A stretch of DNA of 13,569 nt from Fontibacterium sp038145245 (GTDB lineage Bacteria > Pseudomonadota > Alphaproteobacteria > Pelagibacterales > Pelagibacteraceae), in the NCBI GenBank assembly GCA_038145245.1, contig JAYQPI010000023.1, positions 1 through 13,569 on the forward strand, written 5' to 3'. Below are positions 1-6,999 of the stretch, piece by piece (within the stretch, counting starts at the first letter, position 1; each line of letters opens with the position of its first letter). The notes below the pieces were generated by a model that did not search any database, was not told the DNA's origin, and saw only the letters and a list, made by a program, of their open reading frames with translations. The translations under genes were made by a program, and so were the position numbers.

Positions 1-587
1 GAATAGAACAAAATAAAGCTCAGCCATCACCATTTGTGGGCGCTGATTTTACTCACCCAGTAGGAGATTTTGGAGTGTATTTAGGGGCTTGGGCTGGTGC
101 ATCTGACGGATCGGATAGTCACAATTATGAATACGACGTTTATGGGGGAATAACTAAGACTGTTGGCATTGCCACTTTTGATATTGGATATGCTTCATAT
201 ATGTATCCAGGTGCAAGTATAAGCAACCAAAAACAAACTGCAGAATATTATGGAAAAATAACTATAGCTCCAGATAAAAAACCTTACACTTTTGGAGCTG
301 CTTATTATGTTGATGACACTGGTGGTCAAAAAAGTGGATCTACAAAACTTGATAGAGATTACTATGAGTTTAATGCTACTTATGACTTTGGAGTTCTTCA
401 AAGTAAATTAAGCTATGGTGTTTGGGATAATGAAGCTGCAACTACAACAGTTACATTGTCCAAAGAATTAGCGACTATAAATTTTGATTTATCGTACATA
501 AATGCTAACAAAGAAAGCAACGTGAGTGGAATAGCTGGTAATAAAGATAGAGAGTACGTTATTCTTCAAGCTAAAAAAACATTTTAA
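1..587 (+). CDS. TorF-family putative porin (Gcw_chp family), 5'-truncated by window edge
   Basis: The reading frame is open from position 3, so this is the 3' part of a longer gene; the GTG at 36 is only an internal Val codon, because the upstream residues (IEQNKAQPSPFVGADF) fit the family's usual 'RGisQ...P..qg..dy' segment. The visible ~194 residues alternate Gly/aromatic-rich strands with polar turns: GVYLGAWAG, YEYDVYGGI, FDIGYASYMYPG, YYEFNATYDFG, ending in LQAKKTF with a terminal Phe, as in outer-membrane beta-barrels. This matches the proteobacterial family PF09694/TIGR02001, which NCBI names TorF family putative porin. The substrate is unknown. The signal peptide would lie outside the window. 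The gene ends 21 bases before a strong terminator, so it is probably transcriptionally separate from the thiV-like gene downstream. Family assignment is from memory of its pattern; I am fairly sure of it, but not of transport function. Confidence 0.8.
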   Translation, partial: IEQNKAQPSPFVGADFTHPVGDFGVYLGAWAGASDGSDSHNYEYDVYGGITKTVGIATFDIGYASYMYPGASISNQKQTAEYYGKITIAPDKKPYTFGAAYYVDDTGGQKSGSTKLDRDYYEFNATYDFGVLQSKLSYGVWDNEAATTTVTLSKELATINFDLSYINANKESNVSGIAGNKDREYVILQAKKTF

Positions 588-607
588 TTAAATAACATTA
601 TTACTAT

Positions 608-655
608 TCAGTATTTAGAGATTGCAAGTCTCTAAATACTGATTTAGTATTTCTT
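608..655 (+). terminator. Rho-independent terminator of the porin gene
   Basis: Bases 609-621 (CAGTATTTAGAGA) are perfectly complementary to 629-641 (TCTCTAAATACTG), extendable by a T-A pair at 608/642, around a 7-base loop TTGCAAG. The stem is followed by a T-rich tail (ATTTAGTATTTCTTT). It sits 21 bases after the porin stop codon. The tail is interrupted by A and G, so termination may be incomplete, leaving room for read-through into the thiV leader. Confidence 0.8.
622..650 (+). promoter_or_regulatory. Candidate promoter for the TPP riboswitch / thiV, nested in the terminator
   Basis: TTGCAA at 622-627 and TAGTAT at 645-650 are separated by exactly 17 bases, each matching the sigma-70 consensus at 4 of 6 positions. 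Initiation would fall near 657, just before the riboswitch (about 664). Only about 22 bases separate the terminator stem from the riboswitch, so any dedicated thiV promoter has to overlap the hairpin; the -35 element would be in its loop. This is a pattern match in AT-rich DNA and needs mapping. Confidence 0.35.
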
Positions 656-663
656 TAACTAAG

Positions 664-733
664 TTTTAGGGGTGCTTCAAAAGAGGCTGAGATTAGACCC
701 TTGAACCTGGATTGGTAATTCAATTAGGGAAAA
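664..733 (+). ncRNA. TPP (thiamin pyrophosphate) riboswitch
   Basis: The conserved THI-box blocks appear in order: GGGGTGC (669-675), a P3 hairpin GCTTC-AAAA-GAGGC (674-687), GCTGAGA (686-692), ACCC (697-700), TTGAACCTGG (701-710), a short P5 (TTGG-TAAT-TCAA, 712-723) and TAGGGAA (725-731). P2 is formed by GGGT (670-673) with ACCC. P1 is weak: UUUU at 664-667 with the A-run at 730-734. The GGG of the final conserved block (727-729) lies 4 bases before the ATG and is the only plausible ribosome binding site. The aptamer therefore very likely acts on translation initiation, with ligand binding hiding the binding site and start codon. No separate expression platform or terminator exists between aptamer and ORF. 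It is a minimal form, lacking the optional P3a extension. Confidence 0.95.
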
Positions 734-2176
734 ATGATAAATAATTTCTTAAGTTTAAATCTTACATTTGTAGTTGTTGTTTTAGTTTCAGCATTATTTT
801 TATTTGTTGGAATATTTTATTCTAGAAAAAAAGTTAGCTTAAATACTTATTTAGTTTCAGATCGAAATGAAGGAGTATTTAATTTAAGCGCTACTCTAAT
901 TGCATCATCACTTGGAGCATGGATATTATTTGGACCACCAACCGCTGCGACATGGGGTGGGTTTGGATCTGTTATTGGTTATGCACTTGGAACAGCGTTT
1001 CCGATGATTTTGCTAATATTTTTTGGAAAAAAGATAAGATTATTATTACCAAAGGGTAAATCATTAACTGAAATAGTACTAAAAAAATTTGGAAAAAATT
1101 TATTCAGATTAATTTTTTCCTTAATGATTTTCTATTTATTTATATTTTTATGTGCAGAAGTAACCGCAATATCAAAGCTGATTTATTATATTTCAGGACT
1201 TAATATTTGGATTTCAGCTTCTATTATTTTATTTTTCACACTAACTTATGTTTTATATGGAGGATTAAAAGCAACAATCAGAAGTGATGGAATCCAATTT
1301 ATTATTTTAATCTTATTATTTTTTTATCTAATTTTTTCAGTATTCTTACAGAATAATAATAATTTAAATCTAAATATTTTTCAGGAAAATTTTATTAAAT
1401 TTGATAGCAAATCTTTAATATTGTCTTTTCAATTTGGCTTTGTATTTTTTATTGCGGTTGCTGCAACCAATTTATTTCATCAAGGTAATTGGCAAAGAGT
1501 TTATGCAGCTAAAAATGAAAAAACTTTAGTAAAGAGTTTGCTTATTGCATTTTTTATTATTTCTTTAATCGTTTTTTTTATGGGGGTGACAGGCAGTATT
1601 TCAAAATTAAATGGATTAAAATTTAATGAAGATCTTGCTTTTTTTTCTATTATTTTAAATAAAAATGATATTTTCATATCATTAATTGTTCTTATATTTT
1701 CTCTTTGTTTAACTATTAGTACCGTTGATACTTTGTTTAATTCAATATCAAGTCTTACAATTGTTCACAGTAAAGATTTTTTTAATTTTAGATTTTTAAA
1801 AGATAAAAAACTTTCAAATGTTATTTTAATTTTATTGGCTTGTATTTGTTTAATTATTGCTCTTTATCAATTTAGTGTACTTTATTTATTTTTATTAGCA
1901 GATCTTTTATGTTGTGCTTGTGTTTATGTAATCTTTAAAGGTCTATACCAAAAGAAAATTTATTCTTGTAGATCTTTTGCTTTAATAATGTGCGGACTTT
2001 GCTTGGGATTATTATTTTTTCCAAGCACAGATTTTTCTAAATCTTTATTGGTTGGTATTATTTTTAATAAAAATTTATTTAATGAGATATTTACTAATTC
2101 TTTACTTTTTTGGTCTTTTTTATTCGCAACCTTTTCACCATTAATTCTTGATATTGTTTATCGAAGATCTAAGTAA
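734..2176 (+). CDS. thiV: ThiV-like sodium:solute symporter, probable HMP (thiamin pyrimidine precursor) transporter
   Basis: 480 residues, almost entirely hydrophobic, with about 13 predicted membrane segments, as in the SSS (LeuT-fold) family. Family marks are TLTYVLYGGLKATIRSDGIQ (170-189), FHQGNWQRVYAA (248-259; the SSS 'Q...QR...A' signature) and the Ser/Thr-rich segment CLTISTVDTLFNS (325-337), which corresponds to the Na+-site helix. The first residues after a periplasmic N-terminus run into a GAWILFGPPTAATWGG segment typical of substrate/ion site helix 1. The gene starts right at the end of a TPP riboswitch, which ties it to thiamin metabolism. A TPP-riboswitch-linked SSS protein called ThiV has been proposed as the HMP importer of SAR11, whose members need the pyrimidine precursor. 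Specificity here is inferred from that context; the sequence itself proves only an SSS symporter. No thiamin biosynthesis gene is in the window. Confidence 0.85.
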   Translation: MINNFLSLNLTFVVVVLVSALFLFVGIFYSRKKVSLNTYLVSDRNEGVFNLSATLIASSLGAWILFGPPTAATWGGFGSVIGYALGTAFPMILLIFFGKKIRLLLPKGKSLTEIVLKKFGKNLFRLIFSLMIFYLFIFLCAEVTAISKLIYYISGLNIWISASIILFFTLTYVLYGGLKATIRSDGIQFIILILLFFYLIFSVFLQNNNNLNLNIFQENFIKFDSKSLILSFQFGFVFFIAVAATNLFHQGNWQRVYAAKNEKTLVKSLLIAFFIISLIVFFMGVTGSISKLNGLKFNEDLAFFSIILNKNDIFISLIVLIFSLCLTISTVDTLFNSISSLTIVHSKDFFNFRFLKDKKLSNVILILLACICLIIALYQFSVLYLFLLADLLCCACVYVIFKGLYQKKIYSCRSFALIMCGLCLGLLFFPSTDFSKSLLVGIIFNKNLFNEIFTNSLLFWSFLFATFSPLILDIVYRRSK

Positions 2177-2183
2177 ATAGATT

Positions 2184-2606
2184 CTAAAAGTCTAATAGTA
2201 CAACAGTGATTGATATTAGTAGAATTATTTGAATAAAATTTATTGCAACAGAGCTACCATGTAAAATTTTAAATTTACGATTGTTCTTTGCTTTTTGTTT
2301 ATTAATTGTTGGCATTAAATAAAAGTAAGAAAATGCAAATAAAATTAAGATCGCAGCATTTACATAAAAAATTATATTAAAAATTCCAAGGGATAGAATT
2401 GCAATTAAAGAACCCAACGCAAGAGCTGCATTAATAATGTAATAAATAGGGAATAATCTTCTTATATACGGCCCTGATTGAGTTGTGGGTAAAAATTTGT
2501 GAATAGTTGGTGCGATTACGAGTGAGAAAAATAACATTATTCCAAGACTTAAAACTGGAAATATCGTGATAACTGTTAATAAAAGATAGTCAATGAATGT
2601 TGGCAT
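2184..2606 (-). CDS. DUF4149-type small membrane protein
   Basis: 140 residues with four predicted membrane segments (about 7-31, 55-76, 78-98 and 115-138). Sequence marks resemble the DUF4149 (TMEM205-like, PF13664) family: GIMLFFSLVIAPTIHKFLP near the first helix end, RRLFPIYY (49-56), and KILHGSSVAINFIQ (113-126), the 'lHg.s...N' motif at the start of the last helix. Molecular function is unknown for the family. The gene converges on thiV with a 7-base gap and is separated by 99 bases from the divergent CDF transporter gene. Nothing in the sequence ties it to thiamin. Start chosen at the only N-terminal Met (MPTFIDYLLL). Confidence 0.7.
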   Translation of the reverse strand: MPTFIDYLLLTVITIFPVLSLGIMLFFSLVIAPTIHKFLPTTQSGPYIRRLFPIYYIINAALALGSLIAILSLGIFNIIFYVNAAILILFAFSYFYLMPTINKQKAKNNRKFKILHGSSVAINFIQIILLISITVVLLDF

Positions 2607-2705
2607 TTGAATATTAAATTAAAAAAGAGACCATATAGGGAAACTTTATTTAATCAAATAAATAAAATAGTTTTAGAATATTGTATATTTTAAGTAGCAA
2701 AATAG

Positions 2706-3590
2706 ATGTCAGATTCACTATCTAATTACGTTAGAAAAAGAAAAATTGCGAATAAGAGTACATGGACAAGTGTAGTTGTTAATTTTTGTCTAGTTGTTTT
2801 TCAAATTATTGTTGGATTTTTTTCTAAATCAGCAGGGTTAGTTGCCGATGGTCTTCATACTTTAGCAGACATGTTTTCAGATTTAATAGTTTTGATTACG
2901 AGTAAGAAATCTTTAAATCCTCCAGATGATGATCATAATTATGGACATCATCGATACGAAAACGCAGTAGGTTTATTTTTAGGAGCTTTGCTAGTATTGG
3001 TTGGATGCGCAATGATTTGGAGCGCAGGTAAGAAGCTTGAAAATTCTGATCAAATCGCAGCAGTACATATCGGAGCTTTATATGCTTCAATCATTTGTTT
3101 AGTCGTTAAAGAATTATTATTTCGTTATCTTTTAAATATAGCAAAAAGAGCTAAATCAAACCTATTAATGGCTAATGCTTGGCATGCTCGCTCTGATGCG
3201 GCCTCATCTTTGGTTGTTGCAATTGGAATTATTTTTAATCTTCTCGGTTATCATAGCTTTGATCTAATTGCTGCGATCATTGTAGGTGTAATGATTTTAA
3301 AAATGGGATGGAATTTTAGTTACGAAGCAATCCATGCTTTAACAGATAAAGCTGCTGATATAGATGAAGTTGAAAAGATTAAAAAAATAATATTAGAAAC
3401 TCCAGGCGTTATTAATGTTCATGATCTAAAAACAAGAAAAGTTGGTGATAGTATTATTGCTGATGTTCATATTGAGGTTAAAGGAACTTTAACAGTTACC
3501 GAAGGCCATGCTATTGCAGTTGAGGCAAGAAATAGAGTTATGCGTAGTTCTAGGGTTTTAAACCTAATGACGCACATCGATCCTGTTTAA
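2706..3590 (+). CDS. Cation diffusion facilitator (CDF) metal efflux transporter, zinc-type site
   Basis: 294 residues, the usual length for bacterial CDF/FieF-like exporters, with six predicted membrane helices followed by a cytoplasmic ferredoxin-like domain (about 205-294). Helix 2 carries H51-x3-D55 (HTLAD) and helix 5 H160-x3-D164 (HARSD). The paired HxxxD arrangement is typical of Zn/Cd-transporting members, while iron/manganese types usually have DxxxD in helix 2. A charged/His loop DDDHNYGHHRYE (74-85) precedes helix 3, as in the family ('HpyGh.R.E'). The C-terminal domain has ETPGVINVHDLKTRKVG and ADVHIEV, matching the dimerising, metal-sensing domain. It works at the inner membrane as a metal/proton antiporter. 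Substrate is inferred from the motif only. It ends 4 bases from the convergent OYE gene. Confidence 0.88.
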   Translation: MSDSLSNYVRKRKIANKSTWTSVVVNFCLVVFQIIVGFFSKSAGLVADGLHTLADMFSDLIVLITSKKSLNPPDDDHNYGHHRYENAVGLFLGALLVLVGCAMIWSAGKKLENSDQIAAVHIGALYASIICLVVKELLFRYLLNIAKRAKSNLLMANAWHARSDAASSLVVAIGIIFNLLGYHSFDLIAAIIVGVMILKMGWNFSYEAIHALTDKAADIDEVEKIKKIILETPGVINVHDLKTRKVGDSIIADVHIEVKGTLTVTEGHAIAVEARNRVMRSSRVLNLMTHIDPV

Positions 3591-3594
3591 ATTT

Positions 3595-4695
3595 TTAATC
3601 TAAGGTTGGATAATCTGTATAACCTTTTTCATTACCGCCATAAAACGTTGCACGGTTATAAGGATTTAACGGTGCATTTGTTTTAATACGTTTTGGCAGA
3701 TCTGGATTTGCAATAAAAATTCTACCAAATGCTACAGCATCCACATCATTTGACTCAACAGCTTTTTTTGCATCTTCAGGGGTGTATCCACCTGCAGAAA
3801 TAAATACTCCCTTAAACTTATTTCTAAATAATTTTGTAGTAGATGGAGCATTTGTATTTACAGTATCGGCCCCTCCAGCTGAAGTTGCTCTAGGCTCAAT
3901 CATATCAAGAAATGCAATTTGTCTTTGATTTAACTGATCTATTACATAATTGAATAGTTCATCAGGATTAGAGTCGCTCATATCATTAAATGTTCCATAA
4001 GGAGAAAGCCTCACACCAACCCTATCTTTTCCAAAAACATTAATAACAGCATCTAATACTTGCATAGGAAATTTAACTCTATTTTCTATAGAACCGCCAA
4101 ATTCATCTAATCTTTTATTGCTTCCATCTTGTAAAAATTCATCAAGCAAATATCCATTTGCCATATGAACTTCAACGCCATCAAAACCAGCTTCTTTTGC
4201 ATTTTTTGCAGCGTTTACATAATCTTGAACAATTCCAGGAAGTTCCGATGCTTCTAATGCTCGTGGAGTTAAAATAGCAGTTGGTTTCCAATCAGCAGTA
4301 AATGTTCCAGAATTTTTTGCAGCAATAGCTGAGGGCGCAACGGGTAAACTATTATTTGGCTGATGTGATGAGTGAGAAATTCTACCTACATGCCATAATT
4401 GTAAAAAAATATGACCACCATTTTTATGTACAGCTTCAGTAACTAATTTCCATCCTTGCACTTGTTCTTTGCTATGAATTCCAGGAGTTCCAGGGTAACC
4501 CTGACCTTGTTGAGAAATTTGTGTGGCTTCACTTATGATAAATCCAGCCGATGCACGTTGCGCATAATAAGTTGCATTTAATTCCCAAGGAATATTGCCA
4601 GGCTGTTTGCTTCGCATACGGGTTAGCGGAGCCATAATAATTCTATTCGGAAGAGTTAGATTACCTATTTTTAAATTATCAAAGATTGTTGGCAT
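3595..4695 (-). CDS. Old yellow enzyme family FMN oxidoreductase (NemA-like alkene reductase)
   Basis: 366 residues, full length for the classical OYE/NemA class. The TIM barrel starts with LFDPL-like FDNLKIGNLTLPNRIIMAPLTR (5-26), where T25 is the residue that tunes FMN. QLWHVGR is at 99-105, and the substrate-binding pair H177/N180 with Y182 sits in EVHMANGYLLDEFLQDGSN. GGSIENR (200-206) and AFGRIFIANPDLP near the C-terminus form the phosphate-binding part of the FMN site. The enzyme would reduce activated C=C bonds (enals, enones, maleimides, nitro compounds) with NAD(P)H; the physiological substrate is unknown. The catalytic set is complete. It is monocistronic, convergent to the CDF gene and divergent from the mutT-like gene across an 87-base AT-rich gap. 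Confidence 0.9.
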   Translation of the reverse strand: MPTIFDNLKIGNLTLPNRIIMAPLTRMRSKQPGNIPWELNATYYAQRASAGFIISEATQISQQGQGYPGTPGIHSKEQVQGWKLVTEAVHKNGGHIFLQLWHVGRISHSSHQPNNSLPVAPSAIAAKNSGTFTADWKPTAILTPRALEASELPGIVQDYVNAAKNAKEAGFDGVEVHMANGYLLDEFLQDGSNKRLDEFGGSIENRVKFPMQVLDAVINVFGKDRVGVRLSPYGTFNDMSDSNPDELFNYVIDQLNQRQIAFLDMIEPRATSAGGADTVNTNAPSTTKLFRNKFKGVFISAGGYTPEDAKKAVESNDVDAVAFGRIFIANPDLPKRIKTNAPLNPYNRATFYGGNEKGYTDYPTLD

Positions 4696-4782
4696 ATGCT
4701 TCTGTTTGATTGAAGTGTTATATAAGTAGCATAGAAGCGAATGTCAAATTTGTTAATATTAAATATTTATTAAATTTATTTT

Positions 4783-5193
4783 ATGAAAATAACATACGTT
4801 TCATCCTGTTTACTCAAAAAGTCTAATAAGATTTTAATTACTAGTAGACCTATGGGTAAATTTTTGAGTGGATTCTGGGAGTTGCCCGGTGGAAAGCTTT
4901 TTAATGATGAATCTTTTGAAGATTGCGCAATCAGAGAATTACATGAAGAAATAGGAGTCATTATAAATAAAGAAGATTTAAAAAATATAGATCTAATTAC
5001 TCATCGATATAAAAATAATATAATTATTATGATGATTTATCTTGTAGAATTTTGGTCTGGAAAGATTAAACTTAAAGAAAAACAACAATTTAGCTGGATA
5101 AATCAAAAGCAAATTAAACAGTTTAATTTTTTACCAGGAAGCCAAATTGTTTTTGATAGAATTTATGAAAATTATTACAAATTTTTTAAATAA
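4783..5193 (+). CDS. mutT: MutT-like Nudix hydrolase (probable 8-oxo-dGTP diphosphatase)
   Basis: 136 residues, the size of MutT. The Nudix box G-x5-E-x7-R-E-U-x-E-E-x-G-U is complete: G37, E43, R51-E52, E55-E56, G58 (in GGKLFNDESFEDCAIRELHEEIGV, split here by its key residues). WELPGGK just before it and the N-terminal SRPMGKFLSGFWELPGG resemble MutT proteins that clean oxidised dGTP from the nucleotide pool. C-terminal FLPGSQIVFDRI fits the family's 'flpan..i...l' end. Specificity for 8-oxo-dGTP is inferred from closest resemblance; other Nudix substrates are possible. It starts the rightward group and overlaps the next gene by 29 bases (or 47 with an alternative TTG start). Confidence 0.82.
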   Translation: MKITYVSSCLLKKSNKILITSRPMGKFLSGFWELPGGKLFNDESFEDCAIRELHEEIGVIINKEDLKNIDLITHRYKNNIIIMMIYLVEFWSGKIKLKEKQQFSWINQKQIKQFNFLPGSQIVFDRIYENYYKFFK

Positions 5194-5722
5194 AAATTAT
5201 AAAATATTATTTATATTTTTTATTTTTTTTAGTGTAACACAGTGTTCTTCATCTATGAAATTAGAACAATTTCAAAATAATAAACCTGAATTTAAATTAG
5301 AGGAGTATTTTAAGGGCAAAACAGTTGCGCGAGGAGTGTTCGAAGATCGTTTTGGTAATATTAAAAAAAGTTTTAAAGTTGATATCGATGGAACTTGGGA
5401 TGGAAAGTATCTCATTATGAAGGAGAATTTTATTTATGATGATGGAACTAAAGAATTTAGGGAGTGGAAACTTGAAAAAATTGGTACCAATCATTATCAA
5501 GGTTATGCCAATGGAGTAATAGGTCTTGCTTCAGGATCAACTTCTGGAAATGCATTTAATTGGAAGTATGATTTTGATCTTCCAATTGGCTCTAGTAAAT
5601 ACAAAGTAAGTTTTGATGATTGGATGTTTTTGCAGGACAATAATTATTTAGTAAATATTGCAACCATGTCAAAATTTGGAATAACGCTTGGAAAAGTTAT
5701 TTTATTCTTCAACAAAAACTAA
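5165..5722 (+). CDS. DUF3833 family putative lipoprotein
   Basis: 185 residues. The segment after the leader matches DUF3833 (PF12915) almost line by line: PEFKLEEYFKGKTVARGVFEDRFG, FKVDIDGTWDGKYLIMKENFIYDDG, GYANGVIGLASGSTSGNAFNW, FDDWMFLQDNNYLVNIATMSKFG and a final VILFF. The family has no established function. The N-terminus is a Lys-containing, strongly hydrophobic signal (KNYKILFIFFIFFSV) ending in TQCSSS, so Cys27 is the likely lipidated residue. However, Gln at -1 departs from the usual Gly/Ala/Ser. The ATG at 5165 was chosen because it directly precedes a standard signal peptide and overlaps mutT by 29 bases. A TTG at 5147 with an AGGA 7 bases upstream would add six residues and is a possible alternative. 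Translation is probably coupled to mutT. Confidence 0.8.
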   Translation: MKIITNFLNKNYKILFIFFIFFSVTQCSSSMKLEQFQNNKPEFKLEEYFKGKTVARGVFEDRFGNIKKSFKVDIDGTWDGKYLIMKENFIYDDGTKEFREWKLEKIGTNHYQGYANGVIGLASGSTSGNAFNWKYDFDLPIGSSKYKVSFDDWMFLQDNNYLVNIATMSKFGITLGKVILFFNKN

Positions 5723-5760
5723 CATATTGAAATTAACACGAACGTTACTACATTAAGAGT

Positions 5761-6195
5761 ATGATTAAATATAATCTTGAATGTTCTTGTGGTGAGACTT
5801 TTGAAAGCTGGTTTCAAAATTCCAACGAGTATGAAAAATTATTAAAAAAAAATTTAATTAATTGTTACGTTTGTGGTCAGTCAAAGACTGTTAAAAAAAG
5901 TATAATGGCTCCAAGTGTTGCAACTTCTAAAACCTCTAATACTGAAAAAGATGTAGAACAAAAAAAAGAATTCTTAAAAAATGTAAAAAGTAAGATAAGA
6001 GAATTGAATGATTATGTAGCTAAGAACGCTGAATATGTCGGAGACAAATTTGTATCTGAAGTTAGATCTATTCATTACGATAATAAAAAGAAAAGAAATA
6101 TTTACGGCAATGCTACTTTAGAAGAGACTAAAGAATTACAAGAAGAGGGAATTGATGTTGCAACGATTCCTTGGGCTCCTAAAGAGGATGCCTAA
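5761..6195 (+). CDS. DUF1178 zinc-ribbon-like protein
   Basis: 144 residues. The N-terminus MIKYNLECSCGETFESWF and the pair C8-x-C10 / C35-x2-C38 (CYVCG) form a likely zinc ribbon. They are followed by VKKSIMAPSVA (44-54), a charged linker, then RELNDYVAKNAEYVGDKFVSEVRSIHY and a YGNATLEETKELQEEGIDVATIPW tail. This order of blocks is characteristic of DUF1178 (PF06676), common in alphaproteobacteria and of unknown function. It follows the lipoprotein gene by 38 bases. Its stop codon overlaps that of the opposite-strand ubiG by four bases (CTAA, 6192-6195). Confidence 0.88.
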   Translation: MIKYNLECSCGETFESWFQNSNEYEKLLKKNLINCYVCGQSKTVKKSIMAPSVATSKTSNTEKDVEQKKEFLKNVKSKIRELNDYVAKNAEYVGDKFVSEVRSIHYDNKKKRNIYGNATLEETKELQEEGIDVATIPWAPKEDA

Positions 6196-6932
6196 TCTTT
6201 TTTAAAGCTGACTGCATAGTTTACGTCCGTATCTCTACTTTTTTCCCACTCTCTTAAAAAGATATTAAATTTAAATCCCACTGTTTCTTTTTGTGTTAAT
6301 TGATAATTAGAAGCTATTGAGATTATTTCATTAGGTTTTAAGAATTTATTCCAATCATGAGTTCCTTTGGGCAGCCAATTTAGTATGTACTCAGCGCCTA
6401 TGATTGCAAATAAAAACGATTTAGCAGTTCGATTTAGTGTAGCAAAAAATATGATACCATTTTTTTTTAATAATTTAGCACAGGATTTTATAAACAAATC
6501 AACATCGGCAACGTGTTCAATGATTTCTAAGCATAAAATAACATCAAATTGTTCATTTAATTTTTCAGGAATTGTACATAAATAATTAATTTTTAAGTTC
6601 ATTTGTTCTGCGTGAAATTTTGCAACGTTAATATTTTTTTCTGATGCATCAATTCCAGTAACCTTCGCCCCAAGTCTTGTCATAGGTTCTGAAATTAAAC
6701 CACCACCGCATCCAACGTCTAATAAAGCTAAGTGTTTAAATGGATAAGATCCATTAGGTAATATTGAGAAATGATTTTTAATTTTATCTACTAAATATTC
6801 TTGTCTGACAGGATTAAATTTATGCAAAGGTGCAAATTTTCCATTGGGATCCCACCATTCAGAAGCCAATTCTGAGAATTTATTTATTTCTTGAGGATCG
6901 TCAGTTTGTTTATTCTTATTATCTATGTTCAT
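6192..6932 (-). CDS. ubiG: Ubiquinone biosynthesis O-methyltransferase UbiG
   Basis: 246 residues, normal UbiG length. The N-terminal INKFSELASEWWDPNGKFAPLHKFNPVR (16-43) is the diagnostic UbiG start. The SAM-binding motif I is LDVGCGGGLISEPMTRLGA (71-89) with the acidic ribose ligand D96 (GIDAS). EIIEHV (136-141) and LPKGTHDW (187-194) are also typical. UbiG methylates both hydroxyl positions (the 2-polyprenyl-6-hydroxyphenol and demethylubiquinol steps) in ubiquinone synthesis at the inner membrane. It is divergent from lysC across 67 bases, the arrangement seen in many alphaproteobacteria. Confidence 0.95.
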   Translation of the reverse strand: MNIDNKNKQTDDPQEINKFSELASEWWDPNGKFAPLHKFNPVRQEYLVDKIKNHFSILPNGSYPFKHLALLDVGCGGGLISEPMTRLGAKVTGIDASEKNINVAKFHAEQMNLKINYLCTIPEKLNEQFDVILCLEIIEHVADVDLFIKSCAKLLKKNGIIFFATLNRTAKSFLFAIIGAEYILNWLPKGTHDWNKFLKPNEIISIASNYQLTQKETVGFKFNIFLREWEKSRDTDVNYAVSFKKD

Positions 6933-6999
6933 TTTCTTGCGAAATATTTAACATAGAGGTAATTATAAATCTAAATTTTTAATATATTAATTAGCATTC

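Noticed and set aside
195..401. A 68-codon open frame on the - strand in the porin gene
   Set aside because: Antisense shadow; the + strand frame fits a known family across the same bases.
2178..2194. Small inverted repeat TAGATT-CTAAA-AGTCTA between thiV and the DUF4149 gene
   Set aside because: Six pairs including a wobble, no T-run, and it overlaps a stop codon; too weak for a terminator call.
2645..2662. TTTATTT-AATC-AAATAAA dyad before the CDF gene
   Set aside because: Pure A/T pairing in a very AT-rich spacer is expected by chance and would be unstable as RNA.
4697..4738. GCTTCT ... AGAAGC inverted repeat in the OYE/mutT divergent spacer, considered as an operator
   Set aside because: Only six bases per arm with wide spacing and no flanking symmetry; cannot be told from chance.
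6367..6585. A 72-codon open frame on the + strand inside ubiG
   Set aside because: It lies fully antisense to a well-supported gene and has no family resemblance or upstream signals; AT-rich coding strands readily give such frames.
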